DNA of 64,000 nt from Streptomonospora nanhaiensis (GTDB taxonomy: Bacteria > Actinomycetota > Actinomycetes > Streptosporangiales > Streptosporangiaceae). Positions 57,405-64,000 of the stretch are shown here, piece after piece. A model generated the notes under the pieces. That model saw only the letters and a program-made list of their open reading frames with translations, was not told the DNA's origin and ran no database searches. The stretch spans positions 620,001-684,000 of the forward strand of contig NZ_CP113264.1 in assembly GCF_026642255.1 (NCBI RefSeq), read 5' to 3'. Within the stretch, counting starts at the first letter, position 1. Every line of letters starts with the position of its first letter. The position numbers were made by a program, and so were the translations under genes.

Positions 57405-58607
57405 GTGGAACGTCGACCGCATCGTTCGAGGGAGCCAGACGTGCTCGGGGGCAACAGTCGTGACAGGACACACACACGCCATGTTCTTGGTGGGACCGCC
57501 GCGGCCTGCGCGGCCGTCGCCGTCCTCGGCCTGACGGCGGTCCCCGCCGCGGCCGATGGCCAACCGGACCTGAGCCCGGAGCAGTGGGGCCTCCAGGCGC
57601 TCGGGGCCCGGGAGCTCTGGGAGGAGACCCAGGGCCAGGGCATCACCGTGGCGCTGCCCGGGATCGCCGTCTACGAGGACCACCCCGACCTGGTGGACAA
57701 CGTCACGGTCGACACGCAGTTCGGTGAGGACGGCGACCGGGACGAGGGCAGCGGCGCCGCCGCCCTGGTCGCGGGGCACGGCCACGGCATGGACGCCGAC
57801 GGCGGCGTGCTGGGGGTGGCGCCCGCCTCCGAGCTCCTGGTGCTGCCCACCGGGAACGAGCTGCCCGCCGCCATCCGCTTCGCCGCGGAGGAGGGCGCCC
57901 AGGTCATCCTGCTCCCGGAGACCGACGCGTCGGTGGACCTGACCGGCGCCACCCAGGACGCGGTCCGCAACGGCGCCCTGGTCGTGGGCCCGGCCGGGGG
58001 CCGTGACGACGCGAACGTCCTCACGGTCGCCGGCACCGCCGAGAGCGGCGAGCTCATCCCGGGCTCGCCGGAGGCCGCGGGCGTCGGGCTGACGGCCCCC
58101 GGGGCCGACCTGGAGACCGCCGGACCCGACATGGGGCAGGTCCAGGTGACCGGCACCCCGTACGCCGCCGCCATGGCGGCCGGCGCTGCCGCGCTCCTGC
58201 GCGCGGACTTCCCGCAGCTGCGCCCCGAACAGGTCCGCGAGGCCCTGGTCGAGGGCGCCCAGCAGGGTCCCGGAGGACTGCCCGCCCTGCACCTGCCCAG
58301 CGCGCAGACGCAGGCGGCCGGGATCGCGCAGGACATCCCCCTCATCGACGAGGAGCTCGTGAACGAGGGGGAGGAGTCCGGGGGAGTGCCCGTCTGGGCG
58401 TGGTTCGTCACCGTCGGCGCCGTCGTGGTCCTCGGGGTCGTCCTGCTGGTCGTCTGGATCCGCCGCAGCACGGCCGACCCCTACGGGGTGGAGGCCGAGC
58501 GCCGCGAGGAGGACGAGCAGATCGCCGCCGAGCGGGCCGCCGAGGCCGGTCCCGCGAGCCGCCGCAAGCCGAGGGGCGGCCGCCGCCGCAAGACGCGCGG
58601 CGACTGA
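57405..58607 (+). CDS. Membrane-anchored catalytically dead subtilisin-like protein (mycosin-like architecture)
   Basis: 400 residues from GTG 57405, preceded by GGGGAGGG; ATGs at 57372 and 57282 are alternatives. It has a signal peptide (hydrophobic residues 30-50), an S8-type domain and a single C-terminal helix (about residues 328-350) with a basic Arg/Lys tail, as in MycP of type VII secretion. The catalytic positions are all changed: VALPGIAV has Gly86 for Asp, GSGAAALVAG has Ser116 for His, and GTPYAAAMAAGAAAL has Pro252 for Ser. It may be a structural or regulatory pseudoprotease. No ESX genes are near. Confidence 0.8.
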   Translation: MERRPHRSREPDVLGGNSRDRTHTRHVLGGTAAACAAVAVLGLTAVPAAADGQPDLSPEQWGLQALGARELWEETQGQGITVALPGIAVYEDHPDLVDNVTVDTQFGEDGDRDEGSGAAALVAGHGHGMDADGGVLGVAPASELLVLPTGNELPAAIRFAAEEGAQVILLPETDASVDLTGATQDAVRNGALVVGPAGGRDDANVLTVAGTAESGELIPGSPEAAGVGLTAPGADLETAGPDMGQVQVTGTPYAAAMAAGAAALLRADFPQLRPEQVREALVEGAQQGPGGLPALHLPSAQTQAAGIAQDIPLIDEELVNEGEESGGVPVWAWFVTVGAVVVLGVVLLVVWIRRSTADPYGVEAERREEDEQIAAERAAEAGPASRRKPRGGRRRKTRGD

Positions 58608-59147
58608 TCCGGGCCGACGCCCGCCGTGCCCGCGCCCGCCCCCGCCCGGGGGCGGGCGCCGGTGTGTCCGGGCGCCTTTGGGGGGCGAGGAGGATCGCTG
58701 CAGGCGGGTGGACCAAGTACACCGGAAAGCGGCAACGGGCTGATCAGCGGGGTAGGTAGAGGCCATGGGCAAGCGCACCGAGAGCCGCGACGCCTAGGTC
58801 GTGTTGTGTGGATTCTTCCGGGCTCGCGTCCACCAGGCTGCCTCTCGCTGCGCCTCTGCGCTCGTTAAGCACAACCAGGCTGAACTTCGCACATCGGCTT
58901 GCGAGAGATGGCCTGGACGGCCGCTCGCCGACCCGAAAGCCTCCAAAAAACACTCCCGAAGTACCCGCACGGCTGTCCAGGACATCCTGAAAATCCCCGG
59001 TTCTGCTGTCGGTGCCTGCCGCTACGTTGTGGGCAGCGGCAGGACGCGCACGCCGAGCGGGCCTCGACCGATCGACGGAACACGGTTCTCACGTCGCATT
59101 CTTCAATAACCTTCTTCGCCCCAGCCCCGGAACGGGAAACGACGATC
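58608..59147. other. Non-coding, remnant-bearing region between pseudo-subtilase and SUKH gene
   Basis: 540 bases with no intact gene. At 58710-58748 the plus strand encodes GGPSTPESGNGL in a frame that ends at 58868, and the same peptide is encoded on the opposite strand near 59.94 kb. After 58800 the composition drops in GC and the sequence looks unlike its neighbours, with runs such as AAAAAA at 58946, suggesting imported or decayed DNA. Confidence 0.5.
58710..58748. repeat. Left copy of a 39-bp imperfect inverted repeat
   Basis: Matches the reverse complement of 59924-59962 at 34 of 39 positions. The first three differences fall in third codon positions of the shared GGPSTPESGNGL frame, so the repeat is a relic of a coding sequence. 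Confidence 0.8.
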
Positions 59148-59687
59148 GTGATCGAGAACCTCAGCGCCGCCCCTCTCGGTCCCCGGCTGACCACACCGGA
59201 CCAGTGGCGCGAACACCTGGACGCACACATCGCCGAGGCCGCGGCCGTCGGCAGCCAGCCCGACCGCTGGCTCGGCAGCGCCCCGGCTACGGCCGAGGAG
59301 GTGGAGCAGGCCGAAAGGCGGCTGGGCCTTCAGGTCTCCCTGCCCCCCTCATACCGGGCCTTCCTACAGGTGACCAACGGCTGGGACGACGCCGGAGGGT
59401 GGATCGAGAGCGTCGATTCACTGGACGAACTCCAATGGCTGGGCGAGTACTCAGGGCTCTACGCCGAGTACTGCGAAGAGAACGACGACGAGTACTCCCT
59501 GCTGCTGGGCGCGGCTCTGAAGGTCAACCACGGTCCGGACTTCTGGCTCCTGTGCGCGAACGAGGTGAGGCCGGACGGAGAGTGGTCCGCTTACGAGTTC
59601 ATGCCGGGGCTGTGGCAGTTCACCAAGGTCGCCTCGTTCGCGGACCTGTGGCATTTTCACCACTCCGAGCTCCGCAAGGCGGAGTGA
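59148..59687 (+). CDS. SMI1/KNR4 (SUKH) family protein
   Basis: 179 residues. SUKH features are ATAEEVEQAERRLGLQVSLPPSYRAFLQVTNGW near residues 44-76, then the acidic YCEENDDEYSLLLG and a C-terminal SFADLWHFHHSE. Many bacterial SUKH proteins are immunity proteins for polymorphic toxins. No toxin gene is seen next to it. The GTG at 59148 was chosen; the frame is open further upstream but that part looks like non-coding DNA. Confidence 0.85.
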   Translation: MIENLSAAPLGPRLTTPDQWREHLDAHIAEAAAVGSQPDRWLGSAPATAEEVEQAERRLGLQVSLPPSYRAFLQVTNGWDDAGGWIESVDSLDELQWLGEYSGLYAEYCEENDDEYSLLLGAALKVNHGPDFWLLCANEVRPDGEWSAYEFMPGLWQFTKVASFADLWHFHHSELRKAE

Positions 59688-59986
59688 GCGAGCGCTCTCC
59701 TGGGCCGGCCCGGAGACAACGCGGGGCGGGCCGCCCTGCGAGCGGGCGCACCGGGCGCCGGCCGGAGCCAGGAGGCGACCATGTACCGATCCAAGGGCGG
59801 CCCGTCCTCGGGGTTGCGCCACTGCGACCGGGACCCGCTCGGCCCGGCCCCGAGGTAGTGCTGGCGCTGTTGTTTCCGGTAGCACTTCAGCGCGAGCACC
59901 ACCGCGAACAGCTCCTCGGGGGTGTTGGTCAGCCCATTGCCGCTTTCCGGCGTACTCGGTCCGCCCCCCAGAGAGCGCCAGAGACC
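59657..59986 (-). pseudogene. Remnant of an unknown protein gene (GGPSTPESGNGL family)
   Basis: The frame is open from 59986 (after an upstream TAG) to a stop at 59657. It encodes GGPSTPESGNGLTNTPEEL, then FAVVLALKCYRKQQRQHYL and RNPEDGPPLDRYMVASW. It has no ATG or GTG before the conserved part and overlaps the SUKH 3' end. The 39-base similarity with 58710-58748, with synonymous differences, supports a coding origin. I do not recognise the protein. Confidence 0.35.
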
Positions 59987-60177
59987 CTACGTGGCCTGGC
60001 CATCAGGGATCCCCCTGGCGGCGGCCCCGGGGGAACCGGGGACGGAACCAGGGAAATTCCTGATCCGCGGCACTGCGGACCGGGGGTACGGTCGCGCCTG
60101 AGTGACGCATGCACGGATGAGCCCCTGATCCATCCGCCTCCGCGCCGACCTCGCTCCCGACACCCCGAAAGAATCCG
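59688..60177. other. Intergenic region after the SUKH gene
   Basis: 490 bases. Apart from the remnant frame on the minus strand and the inverted-repeat copy at 59924-59962, I see no gene. The promoter of the serine hydrolase gene should lie in the last 100 bases; no clear motif was found. Confidence 0.5.
59924..59962. repeat. Right copy of the 39-bp imperfect inverted repeat
   Basis: Inverted partner of 58710-58748 (34 of 39 positions identical). The two copies bracket the SUKH gene. Confidence 0.8.
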
Positions 60178-61614
60178 ATGCGTCCGACGCCCCTGCTCTG
60201 CCTGCTGCTGGCCATATCGGCCCTCCTCACCGTGGCGGCTCCCGCCCACGCCCGGGACGGCTTCGACCCGGCAGAGGTGGACGCGTTCGTCACCGCCTAC
60301 CTCGACCGCCACGGCCTACCGGGGGCCGCCGTCGCCGTGGTCAAGGACGGCGAGACCGTGCATGAGGCGGGCTATGGCGAGGATGCTGAAGGCCGACCGA
60401 TCACCGAGCACACCCGGCTGCGCATCGGCTCCGCCTCCAAGTCGATCACGGCCTTCGCCGTGCTGCGGCTTGTGGACGAGGGCCGTGTGGACCTCGACGC
60501 GCCTGCGGCACGGTACCTGCCCGACGCCGCACCTGACGGCGTCACCGTCCGCCAGCTCCTCTCCCACGCCTCGGGGCTGCCCAACCCCACCGTTGTCGGC
60601 CCCGCACGGTCACTGGAAGAGGGCGTCGCCGGCATCGAGGGCCTGCCCCCGGCAGCCGAACCCGGCACCTCCTACCTCTATAGCAACCTCAACTACTGGA
60701 TGGCGGCGCTCATCGTGGAGCGGGTCTCCGGCCGGGACTTCACCGACCACCTCGCCGAGGAGGTCTTCACCCCTCTGGGGATGGAGGACACCGTCGCCAC
60801 CACCACCACGCGCGACCCCGTCGACGGGCTCTCCAGGGGGCACATCACCGCCTACGGTGGCGCCTTCCCTGCGCCCACCCCGGAAGCGATGAACAGCGGA
60901 GCCGGCGGAGTGGTGAGCACGTCGCACGATATGGCGGCCTGGCTCGCCATGCAGCAGCGGGAGGGGATCGGCCCGGACGGGCGGCGCCTGCTATCGGCCT
61001 CTCTCATCGAGGAGTCCCACACGGAGCAGCCCTCAACCACACGGGCGGGGCTCGGCTGGAGGCACAGCGGACCGCAGGTGACACCCGCGCGGATCTCGCA
61101 CAGCGGCATCGTCTCCGGCTACAACGCCCAGCAGGACCTGGTACCCGGCAGCGGCTACGGCGTCGTGGTCCTGCTGAACAGCTTCACCCCCTCCCGTGAG
61201 AACGCCTACGAGATCAGTTCCGGCATCATCGACCTGACCGAGGACCGCACCACCGATCCCGGAAGGGCAACGGCGACCGTGATCGACCTGGTCCTCGGCG
61301 GGGTCACCGTCACCGTCGTGGCATTGGGCGCCCTTGGCCTGTGGCGATCTCGGCGGTGGGCCGCGCGCCGCGCCGCCTGGCCCGCTTGGAGGTTCGCCCT
61401 GCGCTTGCTTCCCCAGTGCGTCGCCCCGGCGTTGGCGGTGTTCCTGTTTTTCGTCGCTCCCGCACTTCAGGACAACAGCTACGTCCCGGTGGACGTCTTC
61501 TGGCTATTCCCCGCACTCGCGGTCCTGGTGGGCGCCCTCGGAGTTGTGGGAGCAGGGCTCACCACCGCGCGGGCGGCGGCACGGATCCGCACCGGGGCGA
61601 CAGTGCGCCGGTAG
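60178..61614 (+). CDS. Exported serine hydrolase (beta-lactamase class C-like) with C-terminal membrane domain
   Basis: 478 residues. A signal peptide (residues 1-26, ending APAHA) is followed by a penicillin-binding/beta-lactamase fold with SASK (Ser85, Lys88), YSN (Tyr168-Asn170) and HSG in ISHSGIVSGYN. About residues 365-460 contain three or four transmembrane helices. This layout, a catalytic domain outside the membrane with a helical C-terminal anchor, is common in actinobacterial and Bacillus D-aminopeptidase or esterase-like proteins. Probably acts on peptides or esters at the cell surface. Confidence 0.88.
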   Translation: MRPTPLLCLLLAISALLTVAAPAHARDGFDPAEVDAFVTAYLDRHGLPGAAVAVVKDGETVHEAGYGEDAEGRPITEHTRLRIGSASKSITAFAVLRLVDEGRVDLDAPAARYLPDAAPDGVTVRQLLSHASGLPNPTVVGPARSLEEGVAGIEGLPPAAEPGTSYLYSNLNYWMAALIVERVSGRDFTDHLAEEVFTPLGMEDTVATTTTRDPVDGLSRGHITAYGGAFPAPTPEAMNSGAGGVVSTSHDMAAWLAMQQREGIGPDGRRLLSASLIEESHTEQPSTTRAGLGWRHSGPQVTPARISHSGIVSGYNAQQDLVPGSGYGVVVLLNSFTPSRENAYEISSGIIDLTEDRTTDPGRATATVIDLVLGGVTVTVVALGALGLWRSRRWAARRAAWPAWRFALRLLPQCVAPALAVFLFFVAPALQDNSYVPVDVFWLFPALAVLVGALGVVGAGLTTARAAARIRTGATVRR

Positions 61615-61823
61615 GCGCGTGGAGGGCCGCGCCGGAGCCGGGGCCCGAGGGCGCGCGGGCCCCCGCGGAGCCCTCCCGGAAGGCCCTTCCGGCCCTTCGG
61701 GGCGAGAAGCGTCGCCGCTCGTCACACCCGGCCCACAGCCCGTGATGTGACGTCTGCGCGTGCATATGTAAGCACGCTCGGACGCTCTTGACGCGGGCTC
61801 CCAGGGGGACAAGGCTTTGGAGA

Positions 61824-62423
61824 ATGTCTCCCCTCGAAGCATCGCCGTTGCCCTCACGAGGTGCTCCGCCGGTCGCCTCCCCCGACTCCCGCAACCTCGT
61901 CAACGGCCGCGTCCACATCTCCCAGTACGACGCCAAGTGGCCCTACCTGTTCAAACGCGAGTCGGAGAAGGTCCGCGCAGCCCTCGGCGACCGCGTGCTC
62001 CTCTTCGAGCACGTCGGATCGACCGCGGTCCCCGGCATGGCCGCGAAGCCGTGCGTCGACCTGCTGCTGGTCGTCGCCGACCCCGCCGACGAGCCCTCCT
62101 ACCTGCCCGACCTGCTGGCCGCCGGCTACTCCGTGGTGATCAGGGAGCCCGACTGGTACGAGCACCGGGTCCTCAAGGGGCCGGACATCAACCTCAACCT
62201 GCACGTGTTCGGTGAGGGCTGCGAGGAGGTGGAGCGGATGCGCCTCTTCCGGGACCACCTCATCGCCGACGCCGGGGCGCGCGAACGCTACACCGCGGTC
62301 AAACGCGAGCTGGCCGAGCGCACCTGGGACCGCATCCAGGACTACTCCGACGCCAAGACCGCCGTCGTGGAGCAGCTCCTCGACGAGGCGCGGGCGCGGC
62401 GGACGGCGTCCCCGGGCGACTGA
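61824..62423 (+). CDS. GrpB / UPF0157 family nucleotidyltransferase-like protein
   Basis: 199 residues. Diagnostic segments are SQYDAKWPYLFKRESEKVRAAL, FEHVGSTAVPGMAAKPCVDLLLVV with GS and paired acidic residues of a nucleotidyltransferase fold, and NLHVFGEG followed by MRLFRDHLIA. The family is related to polymerase-beta-type nucleotidyltransferases; some members are linked to dephospho-CoA kinase. Function here is unknown. The ATG at 61824 was used; its ribosome site is poor, and the TTG at 61788 in the same frame is an alternative. Confidence 0.85.
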   Translation: MSPLEASPLPSRGAPPVASPDSRNLVNGRVHISQYDAKWPYLFKRESEKVRAALGDRVLLFEHVGSTAVPGMAAKPCVDLLLVVADPADEPSYLPDLLAAGYSVVIREPDWYEHRVLKGPDINLNLHVFGEGCEEVERMRLFRDHLIADAGARERYTAVKRELAERTWDRIQDYSDAKTAVVEQLLDEARARRTASPGD

Positions 62424-62757
62424 TCCGCGCGGCGCGGGGCGCGAACCCGTGCGGAGCGCCCCGCCGGCCCCCTCCGGCAGGCCGCCGGTCCTCAGCAGGC
62501 CGCCCCGGGCCCCGACGACGGGCCCCGGCCGGGACGGAGGCGCTCTGCGGCCCCGTCGGGCGTCCGGGCCCCGGGGGCCCGCGCCCCAGGACCCGCGCCG
62601 TCCGCCCCGGAATCCGCACCCGGGGGCCTCTCGCGGTCCGGCCCGGGGCCGCTGGACGCGTCCACCGCCCCCGGATGCCCCTACGGACGTCGAGCAGCTT
62701 GAGCGAGGCCGTTGTCGACGGGACTGCGGGCGGTGGCCGTGGCACGGCCTGGCCGCG
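62424..62757. other. Convergent intergenic region
   Basis: 334 bases between the GrpB-family gene and otsA, very GC-rich with many short GGGCCC-type inverted repeats that may end transcription on both strands. No gene is supported. Confidence 0.5.
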
Positions 62758-64000
62758 TCAGTCCAGGGACCGCAGCTGGTCCTGGAACCACCGGCGCGGC
62801 GGCAGGGCCACGGCGGCCTCCGCCAGCCCCTCACGGCGCTTGCGACGCTCGTCCCCGGGCATCGACAGGGCGCGGTGCAGCGCCTCCGCGGTCTCCAGCG
62901 TGTCGTAGGGGTTGACCAGCAGGGCGTGCCGCCCCAGCTCGTCGGCGGCGCCGGCCTCGCGCGAGAGCACCAGCACCGCGTCGCGCTCCGACAGCACCGG
63001 CCCCTCCTTGGCCACCAGGTTCATGCCGTCCCGGGTCGGGTTGACCAGCAGGACGTCGGCCATCTGGAACGACGCCAGCGACCGCGGGTAGTCGTCGTTG
63101 ACCTCCAGCACCAGCGGCGTCCACTCGGGGGTCGCGAACTCCTCGTTGATCTCCTTGGCGGTCCGCATCACCGCGTCGGTGTACTCGCGGTACTCGGGCA
63201 CGTCCCCGCGGCTCGGGTAGGCGAACGCCAGGTGCGTCACCCGGCCCCGCCACTCCGGGTGGGAGGTCAGCAGCTCCCGGTACGCCTCCAGCCCGCGCAC
63301 GATGTTCTTGGACAGCTCGGTGCGGTCCACCCGCACGATGAGCCGGGTGTCGCCGACGGCCTCCCGCAGGGTCTCGCGGCGCGCGGCCACGGCCGGCTCG
63401 GCGGCGCTCGCGCGCAGCCCCTCCTCGTCCGCGCCGAGCGCGTGCACGCCCACCCCGACCAGCCGGCCGCCGTACTCCACGGTGCGCCGGGCGAAGTCCA
63501 CCTCCGCGCGCAGGATCTCCGCGCAGCAGCGCAGGAACGCGTCCGCCCAGCGGGGGCTCAGGAAACCGATCCGGTCCGCGCCGAGCATGCCCTCCAGCAG
63601 CTCGCGGGCGACGTGCCCGGGCAGCATCCGGAAGTACTCCGGCGGCGCCCACGGCGTGTGCGAGAAGTGCGCGATGCGCAGGTCGGGACGGCGGGTGCGC
63701 AGGATGCGCGGCACCAGCGCCAGGTGGTAGTCCTGCACGGCCACGCGGGCGCCGTCCGCGGCGCCGGTGACCAGGGCCTCGGCGAACGCGTTGTTGTAGG
63801 CGGTGTAGTCGTCCCACTGCCGTCGGAACTCCGAGCCGAACGACGGCTTGTTCGGGATGTCGTACAGCATGTGCTGCACGAACCACAGGGTCGAGTTGGC
63901 GACCCCGGTGTAGGCGCCCTGGAAGGTCCGCTCGGGGATGTCCAGCATGTGGACCCGCATGCCGCCGAGGTCGTGCGCGCGGTCCAGCCTGGCCCCGGGC
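62758..64000 (-). CDS. otsA: Alpha,alpha-trehalose-phosphate synthase, N-terminus outside the window
   Basis: At least 414 residues; the frame stays open to the last base, so the start lies beyond 64000. GT20 features are VQDYHLALVPRILR, HFSHTPWAPPEYFRMLP, the sugar-nucleotide loop VRVDRTELSKNIVRGLEAY, and LLVNPTRDGMNLVAKEGPVL. It makes trehalose-6-phosphate from glucose-6-phosphate and UDP- or GDP-glucose. OtsB is encoded about 6 kb away. The KNI segment has TELSKN where many OtsA have RLDYSKG; similar forms occur in actinobacteria. Confidence 0.92.
   Translation of the reverse strand, partial: PGARLDRAHDLGGMRVHMLDIPERTFQGAYTGVANSTLWFVQHMLYDIPNKPSFGSEFRRQWDDYTAYNNAFAEALVTGAADGARVAVQDYHLALVPRILRTRRPDLRIAHFSHTPWAPPEYFRMLPGHVARELLEGMLGADRIGFLSPRWADAFLRCCAEILRAEVDFARRTVEYGGRLVGVGVHALGADEEGLRASAAEPAVAARRETLREAVGDTRLIVRVDRTELSKNIVRGLEAYRELLTSHPEWRGRVTHLAFAYPSRGDVPEYREYTDAVMRTAKEINEEFATPEWTPLVLEVNDDYPRSLASFQMADVLLVNPTRDGMNLVAKEGPVLSERDAVLVLSREAGAADELGRHALLVNPYDTLETAEALHRALSMPGDERRKRREGLAEAAVALPPRRWFQDQLRSLD

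Noticed and set aside
58800..59110. Insertion-sequence remnant
   Set aside because: Composition is unusual, but no transposase motif, terminal inverted repeat or target duplication could be recognised.
1..64000. tRNA, rRNA or riboswitch genes
   Set aside because: No cloverleaf, rRNA-like stretch or known riboswitch core was recognised by eye; small RNAs cannot be excluded without a covariance search.

Overview
The window is very GC-rich, densely packed actinomycete DNA. The gene types fit a filamentous actinomycete, possibly Nocardiopsis or a relative (inference): a SARP regulator, an AfsA-type butyrolactone synthase, a rare TTA codon in a pathway regulator, DUF3263, an IdeR/DmdR-type iron box and OtsA/OtsB. 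I saw no rRNA, tRNA, CRISPR array or intact insertion sequence.

Region 1 (1-4.7 kb) holds the 3' part of an ABC-2 permease, a secreted alpha/beta hydrolase, and a NarL-type two-component pair whose kinase carries an unusual C-terminal membrane-anchored extension.

Region 2 (4.8-23.9 kb) is the main attraction, a biosynthetic cluster that looks like a highly reducing type II PKS. A minus-strand operon (13.6 to 4.9 kb) encodes two complete ACP/KS/CLF sets, a FabG ketoreductase, a two-subunit HadA/HadB-type dehydratase, a thioesterase and a DsbA/HCCA-isomerase-fold protein. Divergent from it (13.8-20.1 kb) lie an AfsA homologue, a HAD phosphatase and a second SDR, translationally coupled. They are followed by a SnoaL-like protein, a malonyl-CoA:ACP transacylase, a membrane protein and a Tat-exported beta-propeller lactonase. 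MerR, SARP and histidine kinase/response regulator genes close the cluster. Reading the families together, an iteratively reduced and dehydrated (polyene-like) acyl-ACP is made by the KS/CLF machinery. It may be captured by the AfsA cassette to form a butenolide/butyrolactone. No aromatase, enoyl reductase, oxygenase, NRPS, PPTase or ArpA-type receptor is seen in the cluster.

Region 3 (24.4-39.6 kb) is ordinary accessory chromosome: a nucleotidyltransferase fusion gene with an upstream 8-bp tandem repeat, a TetR/SDR divergon with a palindromic operator, a penicillin-acylase-family Ntn hydrolase, an iron-uptake locus (siderophore-binding lipoprotein, iron box, MarR, Fes-like esterase), a nitronate monooxygenase, two MFS transporters, a LysR regulator and an SDR.

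Region 4 (39.7-42.5 kb) is a scarred patch: a winged-helix regulator, a 43-aa Cys-containing peptide, a methyltransferase missing its core through an apparent short-homology deletion, and an acetyltransferase fragment, followed by an intact DapA-family gene.

Region 5 (42.9-50.8 kb) is a self-contained PTS locus: HPr and 1-phosphofructokinase diverge from a DeoR regulator, mannitol-type EIIC, EIIB, EIIA, a zinc alcohol dehydrogenase and Enzyme I.

Region 6 (50.9-64 kb) has a TetR/MFS efflux pair, ArgJ, two serine beta-lactamase-like hydrolases, OtsB and a 3'-truncated view of OtsA, DUF3263, a membrane-anchored pseudo-subtilase lacking its whole catalytic triad, a SUKH (SMI1/KNR4) gene between inverted coding remnants, and a GrpB-family protein.
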